From contig OX388314.1 of assembly GCA_947579605.1 (NCBI GenBank), positions 14,257,982 to 14,321,981 on the forward strand: a DNA stretch of 64,000 bases, in the 5' to 3' direction. Made by a program: the position numbers and the translations under genes. The notes below the pieces were generated by a model. That model was not told the DNA's origin. It ran no database searches and worked only from the letters and a program-made list of their open reading frames with translations. Positions 22,592-32,850 of this stretch are shown piece by piece. Each line of letters begins with the position of its first letter. The stretch's first letter is position 1. This DNA comes from Athripsodes cinereus (Eukaryota; Arthropoda; Insecta; Trichoptera; Leptoceridae).

Positions 22592-22853
22592 CATCGTCAT
22601 CATCATCTCGTCCTTCGACGCTACTACTCTCGGTAGCATAGGACAAAAACCAATCTCAATTCAAAACGTCTATGCGACAATTGCGTCACCTCTTCCCACG
22701 ACATTCCTAGAGTTCTAGTGTCATTGGCGTAGGAACGATGTATTGTGGATACAAGACATCCGTTGGAACCCTTGTGTACGAAATAACAGTGCTCTTTTTG
22801 CCCAACTATCACTGCACTGGACATTCTCAAAACATGGCCCACATATCTGTAGG
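22592..22853 (-). pseudogene. LINE family C, decayed 3' copy
   Basis: The minus strand encodes MGHVLRMSSAVIVGQKEHCYF, then TIHRSYANDTRTLGMSWEEV, TQLSHRRFELR, VFVLCYRE. This is colinear with the tail at 19896-20264 (GHVLRMP, TIHRSYDNDIRAQGMSWEEV). Two short deletions around GQKEH and the missing WR show decay. A GATGATGATGACGATGA tail lies at 22592-22608 (complement). Confidence 0.8.
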
Positions 22854-22983
22854 TACAATTTTGTCTTTCATTCTCACATTTAGCTAAATTATTAGGTTCA
22901 AATAAAAAAAATTGTGAGTATGATAGTTAGCCGCCTCCAAACGTTCAAGATTATTTTTCATTCTATACAAATATTACAAGTAG

Positions 22984-22987
22984 GTAC
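22984..22987. repeat. Target-site duplication GTAC (left)
   Basis: GTAC directly before the left LTR equals GTAC at 32117-32120 directly after the right LTR. Four-base duplications are typical of Ty3/Gypsy integrases. Confidence 0.85.
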
Positions 22988-23469
22988 TGTAACATTCAAA
23001 CTGTAACATTTCTCCCATAGTCGGCAGATTTCAGTGACTCTCTCAGGGTTTATCGTTGGGTAAATTTATTGTGGTGGTTGTGCTAAGGAAACACTAGCAT
23101 GATGTTGTATGATCAGTTTATTGACGAAGAATATGGTTACACAGATTATTATTACACCAAACAAAACAATTCACAGTTTTTAATACTGAATTACATTATT
23201 ATAGCGACACTCACAGTATTTTGTAGAAGACAAGAGACATTTTTTCTATAGAGCGAGTTCCGGCTATGTCTGTTGTAAGACGAATAGCAGGAGACTGGCC
23301 AAAATGGCTGACTCCCGGAAAAGGATCAAGAAGAAGGAATCTGTTTTTATGATAATAGCAAAAGGTATTTACGATTTCTCTAGATAGGGGCCAGGGCTTT
23401 CACAGGATTTCGATAGATGGCAACACAAGTACCATTTTTTGGATATTAAATTATAAAGGTCCCATGACA
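22988..23469 (-). repeat. 3' LTR of the Gypsy element (482 bp)
   Basis: In element sense it begins TGTCATGGGACC and ends GTTTGAATGTTACA, giving the canonical TG...CA ends. It appears identical base for base to 31635-32116. Confidence 0.95.
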
Positions 23470-23537
23470 CCATCTCAAGTTGTCTTTTAAAGAAAAAAAA
23501 TGAATAAAAAAAAGAAAAGTTTCAAAGTCAGTAATAA

Positions 23538-23640
23538 GAAGGATTCTACAGAACTAAGAGTGTCAAAGATAAGAAAGATTTTACAATACTGTGAGTGTCA
23601 AAACAAGATAGATTTTACAACACTGTGAGTGTCAAAACAA
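23538..23640 (-). repeat. Tandem repeat in the Gypsy 3' region, ~34 bp x3
   Basis: Units start at 23538, 23573 and 23607, each containing GATTYTACA and AGAGTGTCAAA or GTGAGTGTCAAAACAAG. The last two units are nearly identical and the first is diverged. It lies just inside the 3' LTR. Confidence 0.8.
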
Positions 23641-25341
23641 GGATACAAATTATCATAACAGACATTAGTAACAAATTCTTAATTAATCCTTACAAATAGA
23701 CAGGTCTCAAGCAAGCAAGGGACCAGGAAGATGCACCGACAGAACAGGTCGCGGAAACGGGATCGTAGACAATGTTCTCGCCATACTTCTAGGTAAACCT
23801 TTACATGCTTAAGACAAAACAAAAAAAATTAAATTCTTTTACATAATATAACAAAACCTTCAACAATTTCCCAAACACTTTTCCTTACTCCAAGAGGAGG
23901 TATCCATTACAATTATATCTGATCTACCTCTATTATAAGGGCGGTAATCCTTTACCCTATAGCATTTTTCTTTTGTGGAAACTTCCCACCAATTTCATAC
24001 AGGCAAATGGTTAATATCAGGTACCAAACCTATCGCGCAGAGCTTCTCTAAGCGACCTGTATGAATTTTCTTTGTTTGAGCGTCCTCAAACCTCACTTGG
24101 ACAATAAGCTTGTCGGGCATTAAAAAATTGAAAATTTAACTAAAATAAATTTGAGTTAGAACTGATTGTATTAGGGTAGGACGATTAGTCATTCCTCTAT
24201 ATCAGTCTAACCCAGGAGATGTACATGGAAGATGGCGAATCATCCAATGACTCCTTAACATTCATACTAGGCAAATAGAAATTACTGTAAGGGTACGCAT
24301 TCCATACAGTAAAATTGCCGCAAAATGGCCAGCAGGTTCACACCATGTGAGAAACCTTGCCATATAATTTATTTACAAAACCATGCACACTAAAGATTGA
24401 AAACAATAAACTTATTTTTAATTTGACTGATGCGACCTTGATCCTCAATTTAAGATTTAGCATTAATGATTTGATATACTAAGAGAATTAGTGGTAACTT
24501 TTCACGCATTTTCATACTTCATCTTTTATCGGCCGTTTTTTCATGTATACTTCACTCTTCCGTACCTTGCATTCATCATCTGTCATAAGTCATTCATCAG
24601 TTACCACATAACTCAGTGATTCAAGAGTTCACACAAAATTTAAGGAAAACAACAAAAGAATTCGTATACTTTCGTATACTGGAGGGTCAAAATTACATCA
24701 GTTATACAGTACAAAATTCCTTAAAACTAACATGTTGTATGACTTTTGCCTGCGACAGTGGATGGGTTCAGATTATTGTGAACACGTTGCTAATGAAAAC
24801 GGCTAGCATATGAGATGATAAAGGCAACTTCATGCATCCACGGGCGCAAACAAAAAAAAGGTGATCAAACATACAAAAAATATTATTTAAGGGCGCCACA
24901 AGATTCGAACAATTCAAAATTCTCACAGAAGCGGAACCTTGAAGAGCCTCTATGAGTTTTCTTAACTAAAAGTTTACAATAACATGGGCTGCAAAAGTTA
25001 CAAGTACTTTAAGAGTAGAAATACCAAATTTTTGACTATTAACAGTATTATAATTTATTTTGCTTTAAAGAAGAAAGAAAGATAATTCCTTTGACATTAC
25101 TATGACTGTAAATATAATTTCTTTTGTGAGTCTAACATTGTTATTACATACAAAATTCACTATTAACATTGACCTGTGATGTATAGACATAGTTCTTCTT
25201 ATTCATTAAAATTGCAGCCCAAGAAAACATTACATTTTTACATAAATTCTTTACATTACCAAAATTTCAAGTTTACATTGATGGATTTACATTCAGAATG
25301 AAATATAACAACAAAATTTTGGAGAAACACATACCTAGGAC
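23641..25341 (-). other. Untranslated 3' region of the Gypsy element
   Basis: About 1.7 kb between the pol stop and the tandem repeats with no substantial sense-strand frame, and no env candidate with signal peptide or transmembrane segment. The bases immediately before the 3' LTR in sense (AACTTGAGATGG) are only moderately purine-rich, so the polypurine tract is weak or atypical. Confidence 0.75.
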
Positions 25342-28300
25342 TCAGAACTTAATGATATCCTTAGCATGATAGTTTCCCATTGCTCCAGTATCTACATCGC
25401 ATAGCTCGTATACGTTAGGGGATATGATTCGGTGAACCTGTGACTTGATGAAACGAGGTGCCAATTTCTTTGAAAAATAATTCGCAGCGTTGCTATGAAC
25501 GAATGACCTTCTCCAGACAATTTGACCTATGTCCAGACGAAGAGTTTTGCGACGAAGGTTATATCTATCGGCATTACGATGGAAAGCCTTGGTCAATGAG
25601 GAGGAAATTTCGTCGTAAAGGGCGTTCATTTCTGATAAACGACGTTGACGTTGTTCGGCAAATGCTTCTAAGGTACCACTATCAGAGGCATTGACAGTTC
25701 TATGGAAGGAGGCATGAGGAACATATTCTGTACCATGTACAAGGAAATAGGGAGAGTAACCTGTGGTTACATTTACAGTACTATTAATACAAGAACAGAT
25801 TTTTGGAAGCTTGGAACACCAAGAACGTTGATCATTTTCTACCAATATAGAAAGAGCAGTAAGAAGAGTAGAATTGTATCTTTCAACGGGGTTATTCTGT
25901 GGGTGATAATATGCATTATAAAACAAGTCATTGATCCCATAGGAATGTAAAAATGATTTAAATTCTTTAGCAACGAACTGTCGGCCGTTGTCCAAGACAA
26001 CACACCGCGGAATACAATAGGGAAGAAAAATTCGTTCCTCGAGTAATTTGATTATTTCTTTAGCTGTAGGGTTTCGTAGTGGAAAAGCCCAAAGATATTT
26101 AGTAAAGATATCTACAACAGTAAGGATATGCACGTTGCGCTTATATGACATGGGTAATGGTCCTACCAGGTCAATACTCAATGATTCCATAGGTTTAGTA
26201 ACGGGTTTTGGGTTTTTCATTAATCCATGAGGCGCTTGGTTATTATGTTTATATGCCTTACATGTTTGGCACTGCTTTACATAATCCTTAATGGTGGACA
26301 ATAAACCACGGCAATAGAAAGTTTGAGAGAGATAGCCATGAGTCTTTAAAACTCCAGGATGGCAATTGTTATCATGAAATTCTGAAATTAAAGGTTCAAG
26401 TTGATCAGAAGGCACAACAAGTCTCCAAAATGAAGAATCTGGGGAGGATTTATTAGGTTTCTTATTTTTACAGTATCTATAGAGGTGACCATCCTCTAAC
26501 ATGAAATTATGGCAGTCTTGAGGTCTTTCTTCACAAGATTTGTAAACTTTACGATACCATGGATCGGAGACATTGGTATAAACAGACGGAAAAGTGAAAG
26601 CAGAAACAGGAATTCGACTGAGTCCATCAGCAAGTTTGTTTTCACAACCTTTCTTATAAACAAAATCAAAGCTGTATTGTGATAGACGCATAGCCCATCT
26701 GGCTAAACGTCCGCTGGGAGAAGAAATGGTTTTTAGATATTTCAAACATCCATGATCGCTCATAAGGGTAAAATGAGTACCTTCTAAGTAGCTACGAAAG
26801 TGATGTACAGAATCTACGACAGCAAGTAATTCACGGTCAGTAGTGGAATAATGTTGTTCAGTATCAGAAAGTTTACGGGAGAAATAAGCTATGGCATGCT
26901 CAGTTCCATCAGGAGATTTTTGTGAAAGGAAACTACCTATGCTTATTGCACTAGCATCGCAAGTAAGTATATAAGGTAGCGAATAGTCAGGAGGTTTCAA
27001 TACAGGGGCCGTTATCATGGCAGATTTTAAAGCAATGAAAGATTGTTCGGCTTCATTATTCCAAGAAAATTGTTTATTAAATTTCTTACTTGTCAATTTA
27101 CAAAGAGGAGAGGCAATAGCAGAAAATGATTTGATAAAACGTCTATAGTAAGAACACATTCCAAGGAAACCTCTTAGTTCCTTAGTTGAAGTGGGACGTG
27201 GATAATTTAACATTACATTTATTTTTTCGGGGTCGGTAGTAATACCGTCTTGGTTGATGACGTGACCAAGATATTTTAATGAATCTTTACAAAAAACAGA
27301 CTTTTTTAATTTTATAGTAAGATTGGCTTCATTTAAGCGTTGAAATACGGTCTTCAAGGAGGCAATGTGAGATTCAAATGTAGGACTACAAATTAAGATA
27401 TCATCCAGATAGCAGAAAACATGATCACCAAGATCAGAAAAGAGTTTGTCCATGAGTCTTTGCATTTCAGCAGGTATATTCTTCAGTCCAAACGGGGTGA
27501 CTTTAAAGTGGTATTGTCCTCTACCTTCCACAAAAAAGGCAGTTTTTGGACGGCTTTCGAGTGATAGGGGCAATTGCCAAAAACCGTGACTTAAATCAAG
27601 ACTTGTAAGAAACTTGGTATCACGAAGGTTATCTAATATGCGATTGATATTGGGAAGTCTATAGCAGTCGGTCTTAGTGACGTCATTTAATCTACGAGGG
27701 TCTAATACAAATCGACCAGTACCATCTTTTTTGGGTACAATAAAAACATTATTTAGCCAAGGGCTACGGGCAGGTTCGATTACATCCATTTTTAACATGG
27801 CATCAATTTCAGTACAAAGTTGTTCTCTTCTGACATGTGATTGGGGGTAAGTTTTCTGTTTTACAGGCAGATTGTCGCCCGTGTCGATAACATGACTTAT
27901 AAGATGGGTACGACCTAAGCCTTTGGTTTCATAAGAAATCGTTGAGAATAGTTCTTTGACTTCATTCAGTTCAGAACATTGTGCTGGAGTAAGATTATTG
28001 GCAGAAACTAGGCAAGAAGGGGACGAAGATGTAACAAATATGTGTTTACTAGCTATTGGATTTGTCAAAGAATTATTATTATTCGGAAAGAGTCGTGGTG
28101 CTAAGCCGGAGTTTTCAAGAAATGGGACACCCAAAATTATTCCATGAGAAACAGAAGGGGCCACAATAAAAGTAACATGAACAGTCTTGTTATCAAAGCA
28201 AAGAGGAAGAATGATCTTTCCAATAGACTGGAAAGAGGAACTGTTAACACCAAACAATGTTTGAACATGGGGTTGCAGGGTATAGCCTAAGGTTGTAAAA

Positions 28301-28557
28301 GTTTTATAAGTATCTCTACCCAATATATTTACTGCAGCTCCAGTATCTAAGAGAGCTCTAAAGGGAACATGGCGAATTTTAAAATTGATGTGAGGACGAT
28401 TGTCCGAACCACTGGTAATGGCAACTTCGTTTAAATGACAGGTAAGATGGAATAGTTCAACAGAGGCTAACCAGTCTGACCACTCGGCATCTCTCTTCCC
28501 AGGAGAAGGACGAGCAGAAGACCGGTAGTTTACAAGTTTTTTGGACGTCGAGACAGG
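25342..28557 (-). CDS. Gypsy Pol polyprotein (protease, RT, RNase H, integrase)
   Basis: The frame is open from just after a TAA at 28558-28560 to its stop at 25342, about 1071 codons, and is reached by -1 frameshift from gag. Domains in order: aspartic protease with LLDTGA (catalytic D-T-G at 28339-28347) and a downstream GIILGVPFL. RT follows with FIVPKKDG, YRLPNINRIL and the catalytic YLDDIL near 27398-27412. RNase H has LTCDAS (26950-26967) and TTDRELLAVV. Integrase has an H-H-C-C zinc finger (H..H, CQTCKAY at 26251-26275) and a D-D-E core: SIDLVGPLP, VLDNGRQF (about 25976-25997) and NNPVERYN (about 25880). No stop or frameshift interrupts it. Pol matures the polyprotein, copies the RNA and integrates the cDNA. 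The only upstream initiator would be a TTG, so it is not translated independently. No chromodomain is evident. Confidence 0.95.
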   Translation of the reverse strand, partial: PVSTSKKLVNYRSSARPSPGKRDAEWSDWLASVELFHLTCHLNEVAITSGSDNRPHINFKIRHVPFRALLDTGAAVNILGRDTYKTFTTLGYTLQPHVQTLFGVNSSSFQSIGKIILPLCFDNKTVHVTFIVAPSVSHGIILGVPFLENSGLAPRLFPNNNNSLTNPIASKHIFVTSSSPSCLVSANNLTPAQCSELNEVKELFSTISYETKGLGRTHLISHVIDTGDNLPVKQKTYPQSHVRREQLCTEIDAMLKMDVIEPARSPWLNNVFIVPKKDGTGRFVLDPRRLNDVTKTDCYRLPNINRILDNLRDTKFLTSLDLSHGFWQLPLSLESRPKTAFFVEGRGQYHFKVTPFGLKNIPAEMQRLMDKLFSDLGDHVFCYLDDILICSPTFESHIASLKTVFQRLNEANLTIKLKKSVFCKDSLKYLGHVINQDGITTDPEKINVMLNYPRPTSTKELRGFLGMCSYYRRFIKSFSAIASPLCKLTSKKFNKQFSWNNEAEQSFIALKSAMITAPVLKPPDYSLPYILTCDASAISIGSFLSQKSPDGTEHAIAYFSRKLSDTEQHYSTTDRELLAVVDSVHHFRSYLEGTHFTLMSDHGCLKYLKTISSPSGRLARWAMRLSQYSFDFVYKKGCENKLADGLSRIPVSAFTFPSVYTNVSDPWYRKVYKSCEERPQDCHNFMLEDGHLYRYCKNKKPNKSSPDSSFWRLVVPSDQLEPLISEFHDNNCHPGVLKTHGYLSQTFYCRGLLSTIKDYVKQCQTCKAYKHNNQAPHGLMKNPKPVTKPMESLSIDLVGPLPMSYKRNVHILTVVDIFTKYLWAFPLRNPTAKEIIKLLEERIFLPYCIPRCVVLDNGRQFVAKEFKSFLHSYGINDLFYNAYYHPQNNPVERYNSTLLTALSILVENDQRSWCSKLPKICSCINSTVNVTTGYSPYFLVHGTEYVPHASFHRTVNASDSGTLEAFAEQRQRRLSEMNALYDEISSSLTKAFHRNADRYNLRRKTLRLDIGQIVWRRSFVHSNAANYFSKKLAPRFIKSQVHRIISPNVYELCDVDTGAMGNYHAKDIIKF
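28336..28347 (-). other. Retroviral-type aspartic protease active site
   Basis: Codons for D-T-G-A, followed by AVNILG. The site lies upstream of where a naive start codon search would begin pol, so the protease is part of the frameshift product. Confidence 0.9.
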
Positions 28558-29609
28558 TTAGGAGGAGGCATACTTAAATTAGGCATTGAAATTCGTGAGG
28601 TGTTAGAAGCATTGACATTAGAATTTGTAGAGAAATGACGGGGTCGATAAAAGGTACGAGGAGTTGGCATTTTAAATTTACAATCTCTGGCCAGGTGTCC
28701 TGGTTTACCGCAAGTGTAACAATTATTGTTCCTACGTGTATCATGGGTAAATGCGACCTTTGGGCGAGTAGGAGGAGGTGCATAATTTGAGGTTACAGGC
28801 ATAGAAGAAGAAGTGACAAGAGTGAGACGTTCGAATCCAGTACATATTTGCTCCAAATCAACTATGTTGGAAGGATTTGCACCAATTATGGCAGCCGCAA
28901 AAGTTGTTTTTAGACCTTTCTTAACGATTTTTAGAATTTCCGAATCTCTAATAGGAGATTTCAGACTTCTGTTCATCATAGTGACGCGCGAAATGTAATC
29001 GGATGCGGTCTCAGAAGGTGATTGCCTGGAACACCATATATTCATGCGTCGTTCAGAAGTTATATTTTCATTATCAAAGCGGTCGAGGAAGGTGGTTTTC
29101 AGATCTTCCCAACACAAAGTGTTGAGTCGAGCAGCTCGATAAAAGGTAAGAGCTTTTTCGGTTAGAAATTCTGGAAGAACAGTAGGGAGTAAAGCTATGT
29201 CAAATCTTCGAGACAGACATATTTCCTCTAATCGAGTAAAAAATTCGATGAGATCACCCTCACCGTTGAAGATAGGAATGGGCCAAGAAGAAAAATTGAT
29301 ATTCAAGGGCACACAAGTAGTTTGACGTCGAGGAGTATCCAATGACAGAGTACGTGCAGGAGAAGTGGGATGGCTGAGGTTAACAGTTTCCGTAGTAATG
29401 GCACAATTGGAACCGGCGTCACTGGACAAATCAGAACTCTCAATTGATGGAGGCATTTCAGAGATCTTATTGTTGAAACTTACGCACTGAGCCCTAAGAT
29501 CAGCGAGAGAATGGCTGGGCGTTATACCTCTCTGGGTTAATGCGTGTTTAAGAGTCCGGGAATTGGATACATTGACTCGCGAAATAGGCATAAAAGATGA
29601 TCCAGACAT
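28530..29609 (-). CDS. Gypsy Gag protein with CCHC zinc knuckle
   Basis: A 359-codon frame starting MSGSSFMPIS. The central part resembles the retrotransposon Gag capsid region: WPIPIFNGEGDLIEFFTRLE, then ALTFYRAARLN, LKTTFLDRF and ILKIVKKGLK. The nucleocapsid part contains one CCHC knuckle, CYTCGKPGHLARDC (28680-28721), for RNA packaging. The C-terminus is basic (RRPKN) and ends at TAA 28530-28532, two codons after the frameshift site. Gag forms the virus-like particle. It overlaps pol by 28 bases. The ATG at 29609 is the first in the frame and gives a normal-length Gag. Confidence 0.93.
   Translation of the reverse strand: MSGSSFMPISRVNVSNSRTLKHALTQRGITPSHSLADLRAQCVSFNNKISEMPPSIESSDLSSDAGSNCAITTETVNLSHPTSPARTLSLDTPRRQTTCVPLNINFSSWPIPIFNGEGDLIEFFTRLEEICLSRRFDIALLPTVLPEFLTEKALTFYRAARLNTLCWEDLKTTFLDRFDNENITSERRMNIWCSRQSPSETASDYISRVTMMNRSLKSPIRDSEILKIVKKGLKTTFAAAIIGANPSNIVDLEQICTGFERLTLVTSSSMPVTSNYAPPPTRPKVAFTHDTRRNNNCYTCGKPGHLARDCKFKMPTPRTFYRPRHFSTNSNVNASNTSRISMPNLSMPPPNLSRRPKNL
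28536..28542 (-). promoter_or_regulatory. -1 programmed frameshift heptamer A AAA AAC
   Basis: In gag frame the codons are CCA AAA AAC TTG TAA, giving the canonical X XXY YYZ slippery heptamer, with the gag stop one codon later. Gag codons begin at coordinates leaving remainder 2 modulo 3 and pol codons at remainder 0. On the minus strand that is exactly a -1 shift. A downstream stimulatory stem or pseudoknot was not mapped. Confidence 0.88.
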
Positions 29610-31613
29610 TTTGAGATTCTAACTTGCAATGACAGTAGAATAATAAACGGTTCTTCTATATAAGTTGATCCTTACACAGGAGAAATAGAAAAATTGCACA
29701 TGCAAAACGTTTTGAATTGACGATCTGAAAGAAAATTGGCAAATAATAATCAACAAGACAAAAGATTATACGTACCAATATTCAGCGCTGGATAGATTGC
29801 GATGGACTTGCAGGAATTAAAAAAAAAATTCTTTAAAAGAGGAAAAAAAAAAATTTTTTCCAAAACAAAAAAAAGTTGAGAAACAGTGGACACCTTGGTT
29901 TGAAAATTGCTCTAGGAAATATGGACTCCTACCAAGAATCCAAAAAAAAATTCCTCAAAGCAAAAAAAATGTTAACAAAAAAAATTTGGCAACCTTTGTA
30001 ACATCAAATCTCAACAGTTGGGAATCATTGGATACAAAAAAAAATGTTTGGAAGTCTTGTCCTTTGATAAGACTCGAAAAAAAATCAATAACAATTTTTT
30101 TTTTAAATTGTTAAAGTTTGGAAACCGCTGGAAAGTTTGACATTCCCTGGAAATATCGTAGACATAACATTACATACATTACATATCATAAAATTAACAA
30201 TTCCAGCATATGAGTAAAAGAATTATTGGTAATTATTCAAATCTGTTTTGTTAAGCCTCTTCCAGCAATATTGAGGTCTATGATCATTTCACTTCAAACC
30301 ATACAGAAATACATCCACAGCCCGCGTGACACGCACGCTAGGTAGGTACAAGTATAATGAATTTAAATTTAATTTCTTTACTTTTGAGTGTAATTAGCCA
30401 GATATAGAAAAACTTTACTTGGAATATTTCACAAACTAGACATTTACAACTTTACAATTCTTACTTTGTAGATCCCTCAGTGTAGAATCTTACATTAACA
30501 AACAAATAATTCCGCAAATAATTGTAAAATGATCTTAGCTAGTATCACTTGAATTTATGCAAAATTGAAACTGGAATTTTTACAATCTCTTTGGCACAAA
30601 AGGCAAAGCATGGAACAACATGTAAAAAAAAACTGTATCTATAGTAGGTATACAAAATATTTCAGTACAAAATGAACACAACAACACCATATTTTTCCAT
30701 AAAAACCTGTGTAGTAGTCAGACGAATAAGGTTGTCTATTACTAGTGAAGGAAGCATTTATTTCCTCATCCTCAAAACCATCAAGCATCAAGGGTTCTCT
30801 GTGTAGATAAAGAAGGCCTCGAAGAAACGTCAGATCTAGATGACAAAACATGGGACATCCTTCTATTGGAGGTCAGGAACCGTCAAGGAAGGAAATTCCG
30901 CCATGGACATCCTTCGTAGTGGTGGTAGCAGGCTTCTTAAGAGATTGCAATGTTGGAGATCTTCATCTCGTCAGAAGGAAATTATCTGGACGTCTTAGGA
31001 AAGTTTGGAGTATCTGTTCACAATCTTGTCAATTTCTTGTTGTATTTATTTCTTAAATTCTCCATTCATTAACAATATCGGGTCGTACTTGCAATATAGC
31101 GGATTTTTTTTTTTGAAGATACTAAATGTATTTCGCATATATTTATTATTAAATTGTTTCTGTTTTAACACTGTTTATAATTAAAAAAAAATGGACTCGT
31201 TCATTCCTTTGTGATGTAACGGTTTCTTCTTCTTTATTATATGAGTTTTTGAGGGCGCGCAAATGTATCACACACTTGATTATTTATTAATTAAAATGTG
31301 GTTATTATTAAAATGTTCTTATTATTTCACTGATTATTTAACTCAAATATTCACTGAAGTACCATTATAGTCCTTATTGGTCACGCGGTGAAATTTTTTT
31401 TGAAGAGCAAAGTTGTACAGTCTTGCTGTGAAGAAGGGAAAATTTCAACTGTTTTTTGATCGAACATTCTAGAGAAGTGTGTGTGTGTTGGTGATGCATG
31501 GAAACATGGGTGGGTCACGTGATACGTAACGAACTTATCTACGCACTATTTAATGTTATCATTTATGCATTGTTAAATTCACTTCAAACACAACAAAAAC
31601 CACAATAATTAGG
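29610..31613 (-). other. Long leader (5' untranslated region) of the Gypsy element
   Basis: About 2 kb between the primer-binding site and the gag ATG. It is rich in homopolymer runs (eight or more A or T on the plus strand at 29820-30115). Small frames at 30639-30851 and 30850-31056 have no motif. Such a long leader is unusual for a compact Gypsy element. Confidence 0.7.
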
Positions 31614-31631
31614 CATCACGTTGGAGCGCCA
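31614..31631 (-). promoter_or_regulatory. Putative tRNA primer-binding site
   Basis: In element sense, three bases after the 5' LTR, the sequence is TGGCGCTCCAACGTGATG. It begins with TGG, the complement of a tRNA 3' CCA. The implied primer ends ...GGAGCGCCA. I do not assign the tRNA. Confidence 0.75.
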
Positions 31632-31634
31632 ATC

Positions 31635-32116
31635 TGTAACATTCAAACTGTAACATTTCTCCCATAGTCGGCAGATTTCAGTGACTCTCTCAGGGTTTAT
31701 CGTTGGGTAAATTTATTGTGGTGGTTGTGCTAAGGAAACACTAGCATGATGTTGTATGATCAGTTTATTGACGAAGAATATGGTTACACAGATTATTATT
31801 ACACCAAACAAAACAATTCACAGTTTTTAATACTGAATTACATTATTATAGCGACACTCACAGTATTTTGTAGAAGACAAGAGACATTTTTTCTATAGAG
31901 CGAGTTCCGGCTATGTCTGTTGTAAGACGAATAGCAGGAGACTGGCCAAAATGGCTGACTCCCGGAAAAGGATCAAGAAGAAGGAATCTGTTTTTATGAT
32001 AATAGCAAAAGGTATTTACGATTTCTCTAGATAGGGGCCAGGGCTTTCACAGGATTTCGATAGATGGCAACACAAGTACCATTTTTTGGATATTAAATTA
32101 TAAAGGTCCCATGACA
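31635..32116 (-). repeat. 5' LTR of the Gypsy element (482 bp)
   Basis: Carries the element promoter. An AT-rich TATA-like segment (complement of 32086-32104) lies near the LTR start, and AATAAA words occur later in sense. Identical to the 3' LTR by eye. Confidence 0.95.
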
Positions 32117-32120
32117 GTAC
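32117..32120. repeat. Target-site duplication GTAC (right)
   Basis: Matches 22984-22987. The empty site would have read AAGTAGGTACCTACG. Confidence 0.85.
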
Positions 32121-32573
32121 CTACGTACCTACTCAGGAACAAAACCTGCGTATTGATTGTGTGTACACATAATACTTGCATGACCTATCTACTTAGCTCT
32201 CTGGACAAATATTTTGTTAGGTATTACTCGAAACCAAATACATACATACAAGTATGAAATAATTACAAACGTGGAAACTTTCTCACGATGAGAATTATTT
32301 GTACTTTACTTAGTTTTAGGAACTTCTCGAAAAGGAATAAAGAACTGGATTAAGCAAATACATAACATTTTTATTAATCACTAATTATTTTTATGTAAAT
32401 TACATCAGTCCTCACAGTAGACCTGCTTTTCCTCCTCAAAGTAGATCGCATCCAGAACACGATACAGGCCATTTATGTAAGTTTTCAGAAGAGTCACGTT
32501 AAATACAAAATTATTGAGAATAAATTTAACTCATTGCATGTTGTATCTAGAAGGTATTAATAATGTTATTCTG
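32121..32573. other. AT-rich stretch, nothing recognised
   Basis: No gene or repeat recognised. Confidence 0.5.
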
Positions 32574-32850
32574 AACCGGCGACCGGTGTGGCGTGGAGGC
32601 TAACGCACTTGCCTTTGAGTCACTAGGTTCCGGGTTCGATTCCCGGCCAGGGCAAAATGAAGAATGACCTTTTTCAGATTGTCCTGGGTCTGGGTGTTAC
32701 ATGTATATGTGTGTAGTGCATTGTATATATGTGTATCGTCGCGTTAGTACCCATAATACAAGATTCACATCTTAGTTTGGGACTAGCTCGGTCTGTGTGA
32801 ATTGTCTATACATGTTATGTTAAAACGAAAAAAAATAAATCTTTTTAGGT
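32574..32850 (+). mobile_element. tRNA-derived SINE
   Basis: Polymerase III A box TGGCGTGGAGG (32589-32599) and a perfect B box GGTTCGATTCC (32633-32643), spaced as in a tRNA gene. The B box sits in a T-arm-like context (CCGGGTTCGATTCCCGG). A tRNA-unrelated body follows (GATTGTCCTGGGTCTGGGTG, then GTCTGTGTGAATTGTC) and an A-rich tail at 32830-32842. The first half does not fold as a proper tRNA, and downstream sequence continues beyond tRNA length, so it is a SINE rather than a tRNA gene. No target duplication recognised. Confidence 0.8.

Larger units (their letters stand above)
22988..32116 (-). mobile_element. Full-length Ty3/Gypsy LTR retrotransposon (9129 bp)
   Basis: Complete element on the minus strand: 5' LTR (31635-32116), primer-binding site, long leader, gag, pol in the -1 frame, about 1.9 kb of untranslated 3' region, and 3' LTR (22988-23469). 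The order PR-RT-RNase H-IN in pol is that of Ty3/Gypsy (Metaviridae). There is no env-like frame between pol and the 3' LTR, so it is a retrotransposon rather than an errantivirus form. Identical LTRs and uninterrupted gag and pol indicate a very recent insertion, and the copy may be competent. No lineage within Gypsy is assigned. Confidence 0.95.

Noticed and set aside
23470..25341. Envelope gene expected in an errantivirus-type Gypsy element
   Set aside because: No sense-strand frame of useful length, no signal peptide or membrane segment.
25342..28323. Pol starting at the in-frame TTG at 28323
   Set aside because: That start would cut off the protease DTG; the frame is open to 28557 and is entered by frameshifting from gag.
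32574..32656. Possible true tRNA gene
   Set aside because: A and B boxes are good, but the acceptor and anticodon arms do not pair properly and a SINE body with an A-rich tail follows.
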